Shown here in pieces: positions 5,096 to 6,317 of a stretch of 6,317 nt of DNA; within the stretch, counting starts at the first letter, position 1, and each line of letters opens with the position of its first letter. Under the pieces are notes generated by a model. The model saw nothing but the letters and a program-made list of their open reading frames with translations, searched no databases and was not told the origin of the DNA. Origin of the DNA: Candidatus Hecatellales archaeon B24. Lineage in GTDB: Archaea; Thermoproteota; Bathyarchaeia; Hecatellales; Hecatellaceae. The translations under genes were made by a program, and so were the position numbers. Location: the NCBI GenBank assembly GCA_001593855.1, contig LUCC01000045.1, forward strand, positions 1-6,317. The letters are read 5' to 3'.

Positions 5096-6250
5096 TTGAA
5101 CAGGTTTAACCTTCTCGCCATAGTTTACATTTCCGCCTTCATGGGGCCCTTCGGGGGAAGCATGGTTGTAGCCATGTTCCCGGAGCTTAAAGGAGTTTTC
5201 AACGTTGACATAGCCGTCATGGCGCTTACGGTAACGGTTTTCATGGTGCCCTACAGCGTATCCCAGATTTTCTTCGGACCCCTTTCTGACATCTACGGCA
5301 GAAAACTTGTGATGGCCGCTGGCTTAGCCATATACGCGGCCGGAGCCTTCCTGGCAGCCTCCTGCGACATTATAGCCGTGTTCATGGCTTCAAGAGTTAT
5401 CCAAGGTGTTGGAGGAGCCATGGCGCTTCCCGTAGCCATGGCGATGCTGGGAGACGAATTTCCACCTCAACAGTTAGGTAAGGCTATGGGAGGCCTAAGC
5501 GTAGCCATAACCCTAGGCCTCGCGTTAGGCCCCCTGACAGGAGGAATCATGACAGGCATAGACTGGAGGCTGGCCTTCATAGTCACAGGCCTGCTACCCC
5601 TAGCAGTAATACTCCTCCTGCACACCTGGAAAGCGAAACCTCCAACAGCCAAGCCCAAGGAGCCCATAAAAATCCTGGAAGTTTTAACCATGCCGGCTGT
5701 TCTGGCCACAGGCCTAGTAGGCTTCATCGTCTTCTTGGTCCGCATTGGAACCTACACTTTCACCGCGGACGCATTAGGAGAGTTCCCCTACCTTATGAGC
5801 GGGGAGCAGATAGGCTACCTTCTATCCCTAGCAGGCTTCACAGGTTTAGTTGCAGGCCCTCTAGCCGGGGTTTTCTCCGACAGGTTTGGAAGGTTCCCCG
5901 CAGCCCTACTCGGGATGACCCTTCTCTTCGCAGCCTTCCTGCTGCTGGCCATGCCGGAATGGAGCGTGCTCATGCCTATCATAATGGTTCTCCTGGGTGG
6001 GGGTTCAACCACGGTTTTCACAACTCTCGGAGCGGTTTCAGTGGAGGCAGCACCATGGGCGCGGGGGACAGCAACCTCCCTCTACGGCTTCCTACGCTTC
6101 ATGGGGTACGCTCTAGGCCCGGTGGTTCTCCTACCAGCCTACCAGCAGCTGAACGTGCTAGGCGTCGCCCTAGCAAGCGAAACAGCCGTAATAGCAGCCC
6201 TCCCCCTACTCTACACCATAAGGAAAACCCTAGCCTACCAGAAAAACTGA
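5096..6250 (+). CDS. Major facilitator superfamily transporter, drug:H+ antiporter (DHA1) type
   Basis: Predicted inner-membrane proton-coupled efflux permease with 384 residues and about twelve hydrophobic helices in two halves (roughly 4-27, 38-62, 70-90, 92-117, 131-152, 157-177, then 199-222, 237-260, 268-286, 289-312, 325-347, 354-376). A hydrophilic Lys/Pro loop (about 179-190) joins the halves. Motif A between TM2 and TM3 is GPLSDIYGRK at 61-70 and is echoed in the second half by SDRFGR at 261-266. Motif B has R100, Q103 and G104. The antiporter motif C in TM5 is GLALGPLTGG at 141-150, which favours export over uptake. The start is TTG at 5096: an in-frame TAA lies at 5087-5089 and the next in-frame ATG would remove most of TM1. 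AAGGGAT (5081-5087) may be the ribosome binding site. It is divergent from pcna and alone on its strand. Substrate cannot be read from sequence. Confidence 0.93.
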   Translation: MNRFNLLAIVYISAFMGPFGGSMVVAMFPELKGVFNVDIAVMALTVTVFMVPYSVSQIFFGPLSDIYGRKLVMAAGLAIYAAGAFLAASCDIIAVFMASRVIQGVGGAMALPVAMAMLGDEFPPQQLGKAMGGLSVAITLGLALGPLTGGIMTGIDWRLAFIVTGLLPLAVILLLHTWKAKPPTAKPKEPIKILEVLTMPAVLATGLVGFIVFLVRIGTYTFTADALGEFPYLMSGEQIGYLLSLAGFTGLVAGPLAGVFSDRFGRFPAALLGMTLLFAAFLLLAMPEWSVLMPIIMVLLGGGSTTVFTTLGAVSVEAAPWARGTATSLYGFLRFMGYALGPVVLLPAYQQLNVLGVALASETAVIAALPLLYTIRKTLAYQKN

Positions 6251-6317
6251 ATGAGGATAGGTCTGAATAAATTAGCTTCATATATTTCGATGTGTAATTA
6301 ATGTTTTAGTGGTGTTT

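Noticed and set aside
5959..6281. Overlapping frames on both strands in the 3' part of the transporter.
   Set aside because: They are Arg/Ser/Gly-rich translations of a GC-rich membrane-protein gene, with no independent support.
6276..6290. TTCATATATTTCG as a TATA box for a gene beyond the right edge.
   Set aside because: The composition fits, but there is no downstream gene in view to support it.
6251..6301. Sixteen-codon reading frame starting right after the transporter stop (MRIGLNKLASYISMCN).
   Set aside because: Too short, no clear ribosome binding site, AT-rich intergenic composition and no recognisable similarity.

Overview
This window reads as archaeal chromosome. Seven of its eight genes lie head to tail on the minus strand and are archaeal/eukaryotic-type information-processing genes: a PCNA sliding clamp, both subunits of the archaeo-eukaryotic primase, a GINS subunit, ribosomal proteins eL42 (L44e) and eS27 (S27e), and the alpha subunit of initiation factor 2. 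GGTGA and GGAGG ribosome binding sites precede several of these starts, and TTTTAA-type boxes sit upstream of pcna. A single-copy clamp directly linked to primase and GINS suggests a member of the TACK/Thermoproteota side, perhaps a Bathyarchaeia-like lineage. That placement is inference and is not proven by the window.

Layout. From 4864 down to 1 (minus strand) the order is pcna, priL, priS, gins51, rpl44e, rps27e, aif2a. The spacing is very tight: a 6-nt gap, an ATGA overlap, a 3-nt gap, an ATGA overlap, a 22-nt gap and a TGATG overlap. This looks like one polycistronic operon driven from the 4865-4940 region. The last gene, aif2a, runs off the left edge and lacks only its C-terminal end. 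The operon couples replication-fork proteins (clamp, primer synthesis, CMG helicase component) to translation proteins. Comparative genomics has noted this replication-translation linkage in archaea before.

The 231-bp region 4865-5095 is a divergent promoter region. It holds two GCTTTTAA boxes facing pcna. It also holds a TTTAAA box and a 6-bp inverted repeat facing the transporter gene. From 5096 to 6250 (plus strand) lies a complete 12-helix major facilitator transporter of the drug:H+ antiporter type, starting at TTG. Its word and codon use differ visibly from the operon. The last 67 bases are AT-rich and hold no supported gene.

Most notable observations: PriS has a C-terminal segment resembling the GINS B domain, and the next gene encodes a GINS protein carrying that domain. 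PriS also has three CxxC pairs. Both TAG-terminated genes carry a backup in-frame TAA. The pcna-priL junction has no visible ribosome binding site and contains an overlapping six-codon minicistron. The hexamer AAGCTT is strongly over-represented in the operon and absent from the transporter. I did not find a clearly novel multi-gene system.
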